From Cephalotus follicularis (Eukaryota > Streptophyta > Magnoliopsida > Oxalidales > Cephalotaceae), in assembly GCA_001972305.1 (NCBI GenBank), contig BDDD01002660.1, positions 9,182-73,181 of the forward strand: a stretch of DNA of 64,000 bases, in the 5' to 3' direction. The notes under the pieces were generated by a model. That model was not told the origin of the DNA and made no database searches. It saw only the letters and a list, made by a program, of their open reading frames with translations. How positions within the stretch are numbered: position 1 is the stretch's first letter; each line of letters opens with the position of its first letter. Shown here in pieces: positions 1 to 12,366 of this stretch. A program made the translations under genes and the position numbers.

Positions 1-87
1 TGGTTTAATTTCTTTTGTTGGCTATTTTCTGAAAAAGTTCATAATTTATTTATAGTCTACAATTCACCCCCCTCTTGTAGTCTTTCA
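1..87 (+). mobile_element. 3' end of a SIRE-type (Ty1-copia) LTR
   Basis: The last ~30 bases (pyrimidine run ATTCACCCCCC, then CTTGTAGT and TTCA) match the end of the SIRE LTR at 21810-21842. The LTR probably ends at 87 with CA. Only the terminus is in the window; the rest lies to the left. The primer-binding site expected after a 5' LTR is absent, because a microsatellite begins at once. This is therefore either a 3' LTR or an LTR whose flank was replaced. Confidence 0.6.
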
Positions 88-880
<793 letters not shown>

Positions 881-1323
881 AAAAAATCATCTTAATCGTT
901 TCTTGACTATAATTGAGAAACCTTAGATTCTCATTCATGATTCGTTCAATATGAGTGAATCATGAATTATCCACTTTGGACAGTTCTCGCATACGTACGT
1001 CCACAGTAGGATATATCGTTATTTTGTGTACATAGTTTTCTTCAAGAAAGTTTCGGTTACACTCCTTAAACATGTTCCTCGGATACATAATTAAACCGAT
1101 CAATTCAGTTTAATTCGTGTGTTTGAGGAACCGTGGGGAGATGCTGCCGAAATTTTCTCGGGGTGAACTATGCACGCGGGATAACGATATTAGTGGAGGT
1201 ACGTAGTCGGGAATGAGATAGGGCCATACCTTTAAGAGTTAGGTGGTGATCTCCACTTCAGTCAACGCATATTGAGAAAACAAGACTAGGATCTAACAAT
1301 CTTCTACCCTACTTGTAGAAAAA

Positions 1324-4300
1324 ATGTCTGTGGACAGGAGTTGGATGAGTAGGCGGGTTGTCTGGGGGTTACTAACGGAGAAATTTAACAGGGGTATGTT
1401 CACTTTCTTAGATTTTGCATTTTCAAACCAAGATTTTGTCTGGAATAGTAAGATAAAATGTCCTTGTAGCTGTTGCAAGTTAAGGGCGTTTGAAACTCGA
1501 TTTCAAGTGCGGTTACATTTGTTGAAGAAGGGATTCATCCCCCATTACACGTTGTGGGATCAACATGGAGAAAGAAGGGAATGTTGTCGGGCTGCAGTAG
1601 AGCAGTCAGACCCCTCAGGTCTGAGTAATCCTTTTGTTGATCTCGTAATGGATGTTGGGGGGTTTGAGTTTGACACCGGTGAACATGACGAGATGGCCGA
1701 TGAACTTCTGAATCCCAATGCAAAGAAGTTCTATGACCTGCTTAAGGATGCGGATGAACCATTGTGGAACAGCTGTAAAAAACACAACAAGCTGTCTATG
1801 ATGACACGACTCATGAATGTTAAGTCCAAGTATGGGATTCCCGACGAAGGGGCCAAGGAAATTCTTTAGATCATTAAGAGCGGAATACTTAAGGATTAGA
1901 TGTTGCCGGAGCCTTATTACAAGCTGAAACAAATTATGAAGACATTGGGATTAGGCTACAAAAAGATAGATACATGTGTCAATGATTGTATGTTGTATTA
2001 CGGGGATCAGCACAAGTGTGCTACAGAGTGTCCAACATTTAATCATCCTAGATTCAAACCTAGCGGTGGCGGAAAGAGAAAGAAACAGGTACCTTACAAG
2101 ATTTTGCGTCACTTTCCAGTGGCACCAAGACTTCAGAGGTTGTTTCAATCAGACAAAACATCTGCTGATATGAGGTGGCATAGTAAGAAGAGGAAGGATA
2201 ACGACGGTGACGAAGTGGGAATGGTACACCCGACTGACGGTGAAGCTTGGAAGCATTTTGATATTACTTTTCCATCGTTTACTACAGAGGTTGGCAATAT
2301 TAGAATAGGAATAGCAACGGACGGGTTTTATCCTTTTTGGAGTTAGTAGTAGTGTTTACTCTTGCTGGCCTGTTTTTGTTTTCCCATACAATCTTTCACC
2401 TTGGTTGTGTATGACGAAGCCATTCATGTTCTTATCCTTGATTATACCTGGACCAAAAAGCCCAGAGAAAGATATTGATGTGTTTCTACGTCCACTCGTT
2501 GACAAATTGAAGATGTTGTGGGAAACTGGAGTTGAAACCTATGATGCATCGCGCAAGAAGAACTTTCAGATGAAGGCAGCTTTAATGTGGACGATTAGTG
2601 ACTTTCCTGCCTATGGAATGCTATCATGCTGGAGTACTCATGGTCATTTGGCATGCCCCTACTGCATGGGTCGGACCAAGGGTTTTAGATTGAAGCATAG
2701 TCGGAAATGATCATGGTTTGACTGTCATCGTCAATTGTTGCCCACAGACCACCAGTTTAGAAGAGACAATAAAAAATTCTTGAAGGGTCAACGGGTCACT
2801 GAGGTGGGTGTGGAGAGGTTATCAAGGGAAGAGGTAGAGGATCAACTCTCCGAGTTGAATGAAGTTGTGTTTGGAAAAGGTGAAACAACTAGTAAGATTC
2901 CTGGGTTTGGTAGAGTACACAATTGGACTAAGTGAAATATCTTTTTCGAACTTCCTTGTTGGAGTAAAGTACTAGTCAGACATAAGTTGGACGTCATGCA
3001 CATCGAGAAGAATGTGTTTGAAAATATATTCAACACAGTCATGAATGTGAAGGGAAAATCCAAGGACCACGTACAAGCTCGACTTGATCTGAAAGAGTTG
3101 AGAATAAGACCTGAACTGCATGCAGAAGAGGTGGATGGGCGGTTCATATTGCCACTAGCAAAATATTCACTGACTAGTGAACAGGTCAAACAAGTTTGTG
3201 AACAGATGACAAAGATCAGGTTTCCAGATGGATACTCCTCAAACATATGTCGGTGTGTGAATGTTTTAGAGTGTAAGGTTTCGGGATTGAAGAGCCATGA
3301 TTGCCATGTCTTCATGTAGAGGCTTCTTCCGATTGCATTTTCTAAGTTCCTGCCAAGAAATATCATGGAGGTGTTGGCCGAGGTCAGTGATTTTTTTTGG
3401 AATATATGCTCAACATCCAACAGTGCTGCGAAGATGGACTTCCTCCAGAGTAACATTGTGAAAACAATTTGCAAAATGGAAAAGATATTTCCTCTATCAT
3501 TTTTTGATTCGATGGAACATCTTCTAGTCCACCTAGCTTACGAAGCAAAAGTATGTGGGCCGGTTCAGAATACATGGATGTATCCCATTGAGAGGTACAG
3601 CTACTCATTGTTTCTCTTTCTAAAAATGTTCATCTCTTTGTCATGCATTCTAATTACATATTTAATTACAGAGAGCTGTTTGATCTAAAGAAGATGGTCA
3701 AGAACAATGCTCGCCAAGGCATACATCGTTCGCGAGTTGACAACGTTTTGTTCGTATTATTTCGAACCTGGTGTCTCGACGAGGCTGAATAGACCAGAGA
3801 GAAACTGGGATGGGGGCGCCGTTGCTAGTAAAAGATTGCTATCCATATTTACTCATCCCGGTAAACCAATGGGCAAGACAGAGAATAGACATATGACAGA
3901 CCAAGAATACGAGGCTGCATATTTGTACATCCTTCTGAACTACGATGAAGTCAGCTCTCTGATTGAGTAAGTACACATATATATTGTACTAAGTTTATAC
4001 TCTATTTATACGAATTGTGCAATTTGAATGTATCTGACTTATATTCTTTGCTGTAGTGAGTACGAACAACTAGTCATGGAATTAAACCTTAGCATTACCC
4101 CCAAACAAATTGAAGAAGAACGTGATGCACACTTTGTGAAATGGTTTCAAAGCCGTGTAAGTAATGCCAGAATATGTCTACAAAGCGTTTGTAAGTTTCA
4201 TGATTTTTAATTGTTGATGTTGATTTCTATGTTACGTGTGTACATTGCACACTTAATAGGTTAAGAACGACAACGAAGTTGACGCCCTTCTACGACATTT

Positions 4301-5053
4301 AGCAAGTGCACCTACAACAAAAGTGAGGTCATGGAATGGGTACGTCGTCATCGGGTACAAGTTTCACACTAAAGATCCATCGATGACCTCAAAAACTCAA
4401 AATTGGGGTGTAATGATCAAGGGAAACACTTGGAATGATAGTTGTAGTGACGTCTACGGAGCCTTGGATGACGTTGTGGAGCTCGATTTCTATGGAAAAG
4501 ACAACAAAGTTGTTTTATTCAAGTGTGATTGGGTTGACACTTCGGAGAGAGGTACCATAGTGGATGAGCTTGGGATTGTTCGTCTGAACCCAGAAAAGGC
4601 ACTCCCCACATACGAGCCATTCATGCTAGCAAGTCAAGCTGTGCAAGTGTTCTACGCACCCAGCGTGTCCAACGATCGTGGGTACAAAGGGTGGGTGACT
4701 ATGATAAAAACACACCCAGAAATGCCTATAGCCTTCCTGATTATGAAGAAGAAGATGGCGACGCTTTGGGTATGGATATGACATTGCAAGAAGATGTCAC
4801 CATCGGTCCACTACGATCATTTGCTGCTGATTTAAGTCCTGCAAGTGAAGATTCCCTTCGAGAAGATGGGGAATGGGAGGAGGTAGTATTACCTCCAAAT
4901 GTTCAAATAAGGGATCCTGCGTCAGACCACGAAAATACGGATGACGAGTAAGATGAATGGGAAGACGATCTTTCTGACACGGATGAGGAGGCCGGAGCGA
5001 TGGAATATGATTCCGATAGTCAAGACGACATGGATATTGATAGCATTGATTAA
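1324..5053 (+). pseudogene. CACTA TNP2-like transposase, broken
   Basis: Successive frames match the usual order of a plant TNP2 transposase. The transposase-associated domain comes first (1324-1560: start with DRSWM, then CPCSCC and HLLKKGF). The Transposase_21 core follows (1900-3320: NDCMLYYGD, LRHFPVAPRLQRLF, the IIPGPKSPEKDIDVFL block, and MDVMHIEKNVFENI). A DUF4218-like part lies at about 3310-3970 and a DUF4216-like part at about 4260-4730 (NWGVMIKG, GRFYGK-like DFYGK, VLFKCDW). The C-terminus is acidic and ends at 5053. GT/AG gaps at about 3600-3670, 3970-4055 and 4157-4260 look like genuine introns. Stops and frameshifts at about 1869, 1899, 2346, 2710, 2935 and 3319 make it non-functional. 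The protein would normally cut and join CACTA ends in the nucleus. Confidence 0.85.
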
Positions 5054-5211
5054 ACTGTAAGTTAATAGTGTAGTATATGTAGTAAATACTGTTTGCAATA
5101 TTATTCTTAATCTTTTAATTTGTTATGTCACGACATTGTAATTTGATAATATATAGTAGGACAACTGTATATAGTTTGTATCGTTTTTAAATACGGTGAG
5201 TTCTTGCAGAT

Positions 5212-6825
5212 ATGCCTCGCAGAGTCACCCGTTCCTCTATTCCTGGATATTCCACCATACCCTCCAGATCTACATGTTCGGAGACGGACTCCATGAAGTT
5301 AGAAAGACGGGAGCAGGATACCGATGTTCCCAGTGCTGGTAAGGAAATTTGTTATGTCACGATATTTGACCTTAAACTATTTTTCGTATTGTCGAAGCTT
5401 TTTTTTGTTATATTTTGTTATATATGTTTACAGTGAAACGTAACCATGTTTTTGAATAAGGTTTCCATCAGTGATGGATGAGGGGAGCTAGTAGGGGGGC
5501 GGACTTGCCCCCACATGGGGTTGATTATAGGCCTATTCGGTATATCAGTGCCAATGGGTAAGTAACTAATAATTTAAGTACATTTTTTTAAAAACTAACC
5601 TATGATGTTGGTGCTAATATTTGTTTAATTGCAGGTGTTTTGAGGAGATGGATGTAAAGAACACCATAGAGTTCATCATCAAGAGCAGAATACTACAGCC
5701 ATGGATCACGTGGAGATAGTGGCCTGATTCAGAGAAGGAACTGCTGTGGGAGAAGCTATTGGTGGGTAAAACTGTTGCGGTTAGTAATCAATATTATTCA
5801 GGATTTTTTTTAAACTCGTTGTTTGACATTGATGTTTTGTAGGACTACTTCCACTTTCTTCCATCTAATGCACACAGCAGGCTTCTATTCTATAGTTACG
5901 CGCAGAAGAATTACCCGAAGTGGATGCGTAACTTTAGGAGGAAGGCAATGACGGACGCTGGTGTGCAGCAGATGAGCCCTGAGTGCATGCAGCATGGCCC
6001 TGCAGAGATACCACGGCCAGTGTGGGATGAAATGGTGAACATGTGGATGTCCGAGGAATTTCAGGGGTGGGCAAGAACAAATGCCGCCAATAGGGCGAAC
6101 GAAGCACACACCATCTACACTGGTGGTAGTCACACGATGGAGAGACAGCTTCAGATTGGGGTCAGTAATAAACTTCATTTGTAATTATGATGACAAAATT
6201 AATTTGTGTTTGAAACTTATTCAAGATAGAATTTGACTTGCAGGAGTTGAAGGGGAAAGACTTTGAGGATGTATTTTACGACACCCATCGGAGGGTGGGA
6301 GATGATACTCTTCCACCTCCTATTGTAGTGGAGAGGCTGGTCAGTCAAATTGTAATGAATAGTCAATTACCGTTTATATGTCAATCACTTAACTGATTAA
6401 TTTTGTATTTTTTTGTAGGAGAAGTACCGGGCTGCTGCCGGGGCGGATACTGTGGAGTGGTCCGACCGTACTAGTAGGAAAGCTCCCTTCGACGTTATGG
6501 CATGGACAGGGGCAACTGGAGGTCCGCAGAAGGGCAAGATCCGTGGATTGGGGAACTACATGACTTCCAAGAAGATGCTACCACCAGCACTTTGAGGTAC
6601 TCGTCGGGAGTGGGAGGTCAGAGTCGCCCATTCTGTTCACAGCCATCACAGACCGGCCCAGGGCCGGACGGAGTCTCAGACCTTCGCCAACAGATGGATC
6701 GGGTGGAGTCGACGTTGCAGACTTTAATGGCTCAAATGTCGCAATACATGGGGTCTCAGTCCACACGCACACCTTCTGATCAGAGTTCGTCGTGGACACG
6801 GCACCCCCCTTTCAGGCAACCTTAG
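5212..6825 (+). pseudogene. TNP1-like (Transposase_24 / Ptta family) gene, broken
   Basis: This is the second CACTA gene, in the usual place downstream of TNP2. The start is at 5212 (MPRRVTRSS). Exon-like blocks follow at about 5634-5775, 5843-6160, 6244-6340 and 6419-6825, separated by short AT-rich introns with GT/AG-like edges. Family hallmarks are RPVWDEMVNMWMSEEF, the NRANEAHT...GGSHT block (about 6020-6140), and a C-terminal heptad-rich helix (LRQQMDRVESTLQTLMAQM, about 6680-6745). A TAG inside the ITWR block near 5717 and a frameshift near 6590 break the frame. Proteins of this type are thought to bind CACTA subterminal repeats; that role is known from the family and not shown here. 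Confidence 0.75.
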
Positions 6826-7079
6826 ACTCAGACGATAGCGATGATGAGTCGTAGTTTGTTTAGTTTGACACATTGTAAACATATTACACTTTTTATATAT
6901 TTTTTGTAAAACTCATTTACATTGTTCTGTTAGTTTACTATGAATGAAATGTGTCGTTTATTAGTTATAGATGGAGTCAACTACACAATTATGAAATATA
7001 AACTGTTATTGTGGCTGCTGCTGAAATGAATTGTAGGTTTTGCTTGGATATAGGGAATGGATTCTGCTGATAGTTCCAT

Positions 7080-7511
7080 CAGCAGGATCTGCAGAATGGC
7101 GAGCGCATGGAGAGGGAAGGGCGAGGGTAATGCCCTCTCCATTCTACAGCAAACACACACGGCGAGGGTTGGCGAGGGGATATGCGTGTACGAGCAGGTG
7201 ACGACGAGGGGCTACTACCCTAGATATACCCTCTCCATGGCGAGGTCATGGAAAGGGTAAACACCTACCCTCGCCATGGCGAGGGCATGACGGCAAGGGG
7301 AAGGTGCCCTAGACATACCCTCACCATGGCGAGTGCAATATACGGTGAGGGGACATAACCCTCGTCGTACCCTCGCCATGCCCTTATGAAATTGACGGCG
7401 AGGAGCACTTTGGTGGGGGGTTTTTCCCCTCGCCAGGCCCTCGCCGTTGAGTCAATGACGAGGGGGCGACAAGGGGAAGTGCCATCTCTGTAGCTCTGTT
7501 TTTTAATAGTG
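7080..7511 (+). repeat. CACTA-1 3' subterminal repeat block and terminus
   Basis: This is GC-rich DNA with at least ten copies of GGCGAGGG or its complement CCCTCGCC, in both orientations. One pair forms a perfect 18-bp palindrome, CCCTCGCCATGGCGAGGG, at 7268-7285. The block ends in TTTTTTAATAGTG (to 7511). Arrays like this are the usual transposase-binding subterminal regions of CACTA elements. The matching 5' array is not visible. Confidence 0.8.
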
Positions 7512-7614
7512 GTCGTTGGCCTTCTTGACTAGGACCGGGTTCGCCAGCCATTCAGAGTATTGTACTTACCTTGTAAACCCCACTTGCAATAGCTTATTAA
7601 CTTCATCTGGTATC
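7512..7614 (-). pseudogene. Ty3-gypsy reverse transcriptase fragment (gypsy-1)
   Basis: The minus strand reads DEVNKLLQVGF, then a stop, then VQYSEWLANPVLVKKAN. This is the hallmark start of a plant gypsy RT (fingers region, usually KLLxAGFIREV.YPEWLANVVLVKK). An in-frame TAA replaces the codon after FTR. The fragment is cut on the left by CACTA-1 and on the right by the repeat starting at 7615. Confidence 0.85.
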
Positions 7615-9197
7615 TATTTAGCATAAAAATGTGTTTTTTAATGATTTATTTGTGGTATTTTTATGCTTGGAATGGACTACTTTGGTTGTGTTATGTTGAT
7701 TTTCAGGTTCAAGGCCAAAAAGACCAAAGTGCATGAAGAATGAGTTAAATTGGAAAAATTCTGCAGAAAATAGAGTTAAACGTCGATGCCTAACCCTTAA
7801 GCGCTGACGGATTCGAAGAAAGCGTCGACGTTTTGCACTTGTATGAACAAATTCTACAGATTTTATGATTTTCATCAACACCAATCACTTTGGCGTCAAC
7901 GTGATGGGAATTCAACATTAAGACATCAACGCCATCAGTTAGACGTCAACGCCAAAAGTGCACAATTCGGACAGTAGCTTTACGCGTTAACGCGCAAAGA
8001 GGAAGACGTCAACGCCATCCTGCTACATAACTTCAGCGTCGACGCCTTACTTAAGCGTTGAAGCTTAACAACTCATTTATGCCCCATTAAGCAAGATTAA
8101 CGTCGACGCTTATCGTCTTTAGTACATTTAAGTGTCAACGCAATACCAAAGCGTTGACGCCCAAGACTTAAGCGTTACGACGCCTGACAGCAAATTTGGA
8201 AAGTTTTTAGCTTGTAATTATTTCCTTAAACAGTTTTAAGTAGATTAAACTTTTTCATTTTTCTTGTTGCACGAGATTTTATGTATAATAGAGGAAGCTA
8301 GGTCACAAAAACGTGTGAACAAAGTTAGTGACAAGCTTTGTAGCCACTTTTTCTTTATCAATTTCAGTTTCTATTTACAATATTTAGTAGCTAAACCTTT
8401 AAGGTTTTTAGGGAAGAACAAGTCTAGATTGTCATTGTTTCAACTCCATAAATAAAAAGCCTTGAAGTTTTGGTTTGTTCTTCAATTTTTTACCTTCACA
8501 CACACTTTGTCTGTCTGATTACAATCCACAAATATCTTATTGATGAATACGAATGTTGGTGAATGAATGGTTTTTAATGCGATCAATGGAGTCTACTCAT
8601 ATGGTTTGTCACGCTGAACACACTTCATATAGACCTAGCATGTCTACTCATACGTCTTGCCGCCGCTGCCGTACTTCGTATAGACCTAGCATGACTACTC
8701 ATACATCTTGTCATCATAGTCGCACTCTGTATCGACCTAGCTGCCATTGGTTATCAAGGTTTGATCATTCAAGTAAGCGAGTTGTTCAATACAATCTATG
8801 GTGAGTTTCTATTCCCTAAAACCGCTTTTATCTTGCATCGTTAATTCAGTTTTATTTATTGCTTTGATTAGTTTAATATTTGCTTTGTTAATTTTATGTT
8901 TAATTCAATTCAGTAGTTGTACACGTCGACGCCTTGACAAAGTGTCAACGCCTTCCTGCTTTAAATTAATTCACGTCGACTCCTTGACAAAACGTCGATG
9001 CCTTCATTCCCTGTTTTGAATATTTAATTTATTTCGCATATTTAGGAATAGTTTTTGATAGTTTACCATAAATTTGGTATACTTCACCTAGGTTGAATAA
9101 ATTATAACTAGTTTAACTTGTTTCCTAGCGTTCGGCCCGTTACTGCACAACTGTGCACTTGCGGTATAAATTTTAAAACATTCTTTTGTCATGAATA
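7615..9197 (+). mobile_element. Presumed solo LTR (repeat B, copy 1) inserted in gypsy-1 RT
   Basis: A 1583-bp non-coding insertion is flanked by the exact 5-bp duplication GTATC (7610-7614 and 9198-9202). Removing it plus one GTATC rejoins the gypsy RT frame. Termini are TATTTAG... and ...TGAATA. The second copy (ending at 26803) ends TGAACA, so canonical TG...CA ends probably mutated here. It contains many GTCGACGC-like motifs (7780-8170, 8925-9000), a 50-bp tandem repeat (8583-8745), and a CCTAGCGTTCGGCCCGTTAC block near the 3' end. It has no coding domain. Orientation is taken as plus from the shared 3' part. Confidence 0.7.
8583..8745 (+). repeat. Three tandem ~50-bp units inside repeat B
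   Basis: Three consecutive units of about 50 bp share ACTCATAC(G/A)..TTGTC and GTATAGACCTAGCATG. The same array is present at 26270-26430 in repeat B copy 2. One frame stays open through the units (RPSMTTHTSC), but the start and context do not support a gene. Confidence 0.8.
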
Positions 9198-9498
9198 GTA
9201 TCACCTGTTGCCTCTCGGGGGCGAAGTTTCTCTTCTTTTGCCTGATCGGAGGCCGCATTGGATCCACACTTAGCCTGTGCACCATCACCTATGAGCTGAT
9301 CCCAAGGACCTCCTATGACGACCAGGCAAATAAATCTTTGTTATTTTTAAGGAACGTTATTAGTTTCTCTTTCTCTACCTCTCCAAGTTGGGAGCCAACA
9401 TGAAATACTTTCTCTGCATTGCCTTCCTCCAAAGGCATCTGCACGACCTCCTCCATGAGCTGTGGATGCTCAGGCTCCACTTCTCCTCTGAGCTCCAC
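9198..9498 (-). pseudogene. gypsy-1 pol linker and start of RT
   Basis: The minus strand encodes a stretch ending FLKNNKDLFAWSS (9313-9498), typical of the segment between protease and RT in plant gypsy polyproteins. It is followed, after a frame change, by VMVHRLSVDP-type sequence and KRNFAPERQQVI (9190-9290), the usual lead-in to the RT palm and fingers. The reading is cut by repeat B at 9197. Confidence 0.75.
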
Positions 9499-9499
9499 G

Positions 9500-10036
9500 T
9501 TAACTATGGGAAGGGCTTTTCCTTTCCCCTTGTCCTTTTATGGCAGTCTGGCAGCACTGCCTCACAACCTGCTGGTCTCCTCGAACTTCCCACACACCAA
9601 ACCTAGTGGGAAATTTTACCAATAAGTGCCTTGTCGACATTATTGCCTCCATCAAGTTCAATCCTGGTTGCCTAATTATAGCATTGTATGGGCTCGGTGT
9701 ATCAACCACCAGGAATGTCATCTTTACTTGGGTCTGGCTTGAGGTTGTGCCCCCAACCACTGACAAATCGATGGATCCCAGAGGATAGACCATCTCTCTC
9801 GCGAAGCCTATGAGAGGAGTCTTCACTGGCCTTAGCTGGTCGGTCGGAATCCTCAACTGATCAAAAGCATGTTTGTAGAAGATGTCTGCCGAGCTTCCAC
9901 TGTCAATGAGGATTCTCTTCATAGTAAATAATTCCACTTGAAGAGTCACCACCACAGGATCATTGTGAGGGAGACGTACTCCCTCATAGTCTGCCTCTGA
10001 AAAGGATATTACCTCATCTTCTCCACCAGTTTTCAA
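9500..10036 (-). pseudogene. gypsy-1 aspartic protease region
   Basis: A 178-residue frame carries the retropepsin active site ILIDSGSSADIFY (the D-S-G triad is intact) and, about 80 residues on, PSPYNAIIRQPGLN (usual form YNAIIGRPxLN, so the Gly is lost). It would mature the Gag-Pol polyprotein. It lies between the CCHC finger (10055-10366) and the RT linker in the normal order. Stops and frameshifts on both sides separate it from its neighbours. Confidence 0.85.
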
Positions 10037-10054
10037 CCTTTTACTATATGTGTA

Positions 10055-10366
10055 TTATTGCACATCAAAGGTTTGCCTAGCATAGGCTTTTCTAGCCCTG
10101 CTATGGTCGCCACCAGATGCGACCCCTCCACAGATGGTGTGGATCACACCTCTGGGTTGTTGCTCCTCTTCCTGTTGCGGAGCTTCTTCTCTGCGCTCCC
10201 TCATTCCCTGGGGAGCATCTCTGTTAATATATTTTCTTAGATTACCTTTGCGGATCAGGTCCTCTATTTGGTTCTTCAAGTGCATGCACTCTTCCGTGTC
10301 GTACCCGTGATCACAGTGGTACCGACAGTACTTATTTGAGTCCTTCTTTTCTGCCGAGGATCTCAA
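10055..10366 (-). pseudogene. gypsy-1 Gag C-terminal zinc-knuckle region
   Basis: The motif CRYHCDHGYDTEECMHLKNQ followed by IEDLIRKGNL is the familiar C-terminal finger of plant gypsy Gag (usually YCRFHRDHGHDTEEC..LK..IE.LI..G.L). It binds genomic RNA during particle assembly. A basic and Glu/Gln-rich tail follows. The frame is separated from upstream gag by a stop near 10370. Confidence 0.8.
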
Positions 10367-10375
10367 TGGTGCTGG

Positions 10376-11814
10376 TCACTGTATAGGGACCATGTCCTTC
10401 TCCACTGCTAGTATCATGGCCCGCGTCTCCAAGAGAGAGGCAAAGTTGTTGTAGTTGGGGATTGGGGTTCCCCTTTTTGGTGATTCCTCTCTCCTAGAGA
10501 GTTTGTGCCTAAGATCATTTTTGGTTAGCTCTAACCTCTCATTTCTCTTATGTTTCTTCCCTAGAGCACTTCGTGCGTGCTCTTCTTTCTCCACCAGTGG
10601 ACCCAACCAGGAAGTATTCTGCTTCCTAGCCGCCATAGCCTCCTCTACATTGACATACTTTTCTGCTCTTTTTAGGAGGTCTGCCATGTCCAGAGCAGGC
10701 TTCTTCATGAGGGAGAAGGTAAATGGCGAGTTGTCTTTCAACCCACTGTTCAGAGCTTCCAAAGCGAAGGATGACTCCAAATCTTTCACCATCAGAGACT
10801 CCTTGTTGAATCTGGTGAGGTAGTCTCTGAGGGACTCATCCTTCCCCTGCACCACGTTGATCAGATGGTTCGAGTTTTTCCTCTGTGTGGTGCTGTTGAT
10901 GAACTTGGTGACAAACATTTTCGTGAACTACTCAAAATTCGCCACTGAGTTCGGGGAAAGCGTGGAATACCACGTCTGGGCTGCTCCTGTCAAAGTTTCC
11001 AGGAATCCTTAGCAAAGCACAACATCTGAAGCCTAGTGTACCAGCATGATCTGGGTATAATAGTGCACATGCTGGATTGGGTTCGTGGACCCGTCGTACT
11101 CCTTGAGATTCGGGAATTGGAATCCTCTTAAGATACGCTCCCTCATTATCTCAGATATAAAGGGCGTACAATTGATATTTCGTACCTCTGACAGGTACCC
11201 CTTCGAGTGCTCGGATCCCCTGAGCCTTTTCTCCATCTCAGCAAATCTTTTGTTCATGGTCTGCTCGATATCCTTTATGTTCCTAGTCTTGCTAGAAACC
11301 TGTGACTGCCCTGCTAGCATGACCGAGTAGTCTGACCTACTCCTCGGTCGGGTCTCAGTCCTTCGTGAGGTGTAGGATCTTGCTCAGGTCTCCTCCTCCT
11401 CCACCGTGTAATCCTCTTCCATCGGATCTTGCTTTGGAAGGTCTTGTTGGGGATTATAGCTACAATCTCTGGCACTCCATGACTCTGCCCTTACAGATGT
11501 ATTAATCTCTGACCGCCTCGGAGGGCGCACGACCCTCCTCGGCGGGTTCGCCTGGCCCCTTGGGGGTGTTGTTCTTCTGTGGCTGGTCTGCTAAGTCTTG
11601 CCTGATCTTGGAGGGTTGGTCGAACAGCCTGATTTTGGTTGGCCTAGTTATTCACCAGCAATGTTGTAAACCTCCCCATTTCCTGGAGAAGCTGGTTGAA
11701 TTGCTCCCCGGTGATGGGAGCTTGCTCTGGAGCTTGTCCAGCAGCAGGAGCTTGACTATCAGCGGCGGCTTGGCTGCCTGCAGCATTAGAGTTGGTGATT
11801 CTTCTTAGAGGCAT
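10376..11814 (-). pseudogene. gypsy-1 Gag, broken
   Basis: The likely start codon is at 11814 (MPLRRITNS), about 50 bp after the LTR on the minus strand. The frame stops after about 56 codons. Later fragments at 11033-11320 (PFISEIMRERILRGFQFPNL.EYDGSTNPIQHV) and 10376-10918 (VVQGKDESLRDYLTRFNKES, then a Retrotrans_gag-like end) are the capsid-like domain. Nonsense changes and frameshifts separate the pieces. The gene would encode the particle protein of the element. Confidence 0.8.
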
Positions 11815-11842
11815 GGTTCAAATATCTTTTTGTTGCGTTTCC

Positions 11843-11861
11843 CACAGACGGTGCCAACTAT
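11843..11861 (-). promoter_or_regulatory. gypsy-1 primer-binding-site region
   Basis: Directly after the 5' LTR (minus strand) comes TTGGCACCGTCTGTGGG. A TGGCRCCGTCTGTGGG block in this place is typical of many plant gypsy elements and marks the start of minus-strand DNA synthesis. The matching tRNA was not identified. Confidence 0.6.
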
Positions 11862-12366
11862 TGATGTCGAAATCAACACCACAACAGTCGCATATATGTA
11901 GAGGTTTGATTTGTAGAGAAAAACGCACTGTACGCTCCAAGGATGATGTAAGATATGTGTTTTGAGGTCCTCCCTGCACACAAAAAGCAAACTAAACGAA
12001 GATCCAGGAGGTTTTACTCCCGGGACTCTCCAATGCTTAAGTTAGATAATGGCAGAGAAGATACAATAATATTCTTTAAGTCTCAGATTGACCGACCTGT
12101 GTAAACTTTTGCTTTTCGATATTTATAGGATTACGTGGTTGTAACTGCCTCCCCACAATCAGCTTGCATTACGGAGATGATTATTGCACCCTTAGGAAAC
12201 GGCCGAGCATCTCGCCATTTCCCTATTTGGCGCCGGAGAGTTATGTTATATGTTAATATTTTAAATTGTAAATGGTCCAATCAGGTGTCTGTAGCTCCAG
12301 AGGACACATGGCTAAATTTCCAGAGGACATATGACAGTTTATTTGAATAGAAATTTTTCCATATCA
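11862..12366 (-). repeat. gypsy-1 5' LTR (505 bp)
   Basis: On the minus strand the LTR starts TGATATGGAAAAATTTC at 12366 and ends CGACATCA at 11862, giving TG...CA ends. It contains a TATA-like CCTATAAATA and is followed by the primer region and gag. It resembles the LTR at 27477-27962 at both ends (TGATACGG... and ...GTATCA) and in the CTAACTTAAGCATYGGAG block, so gypsy-1 and gypsy-2 are related. Confidence 0.8.

Larger units (their letters stand above)
7512..12366 (-). mobile_element. Ty3-gypsy retrotransposon, 5' part (gypsy-1)
   Basis: Read on the minus strand the order is 5' LTR (12366-11862), primer-site region, gag, CCHC finger, aspartic protease and the start of reverse transcriptase. 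RT is interrupted twice, by a presumed solo LTR (7615-9197) and by CACTA-1 (ending at 7511). The rest of RT, RNase H, integrase and the 3' LTR lie beyond CACTA-1 or are lost. The protease and RT-linker sequence and the GGCACCGTCTGTGGG motif next to the LTR resemble Tat/Retand-type plant gypsy elements; that lineage is inferred. Confidence 0.85.

Noticed and set aside
9191..9788. Plus-strand open frames at 9191-9403, 9388-9606 and 9540-9788
   Set aside because: They lie opposite the gypsy-1 protease and RT linker, which show clear family motifs on the minus strand.
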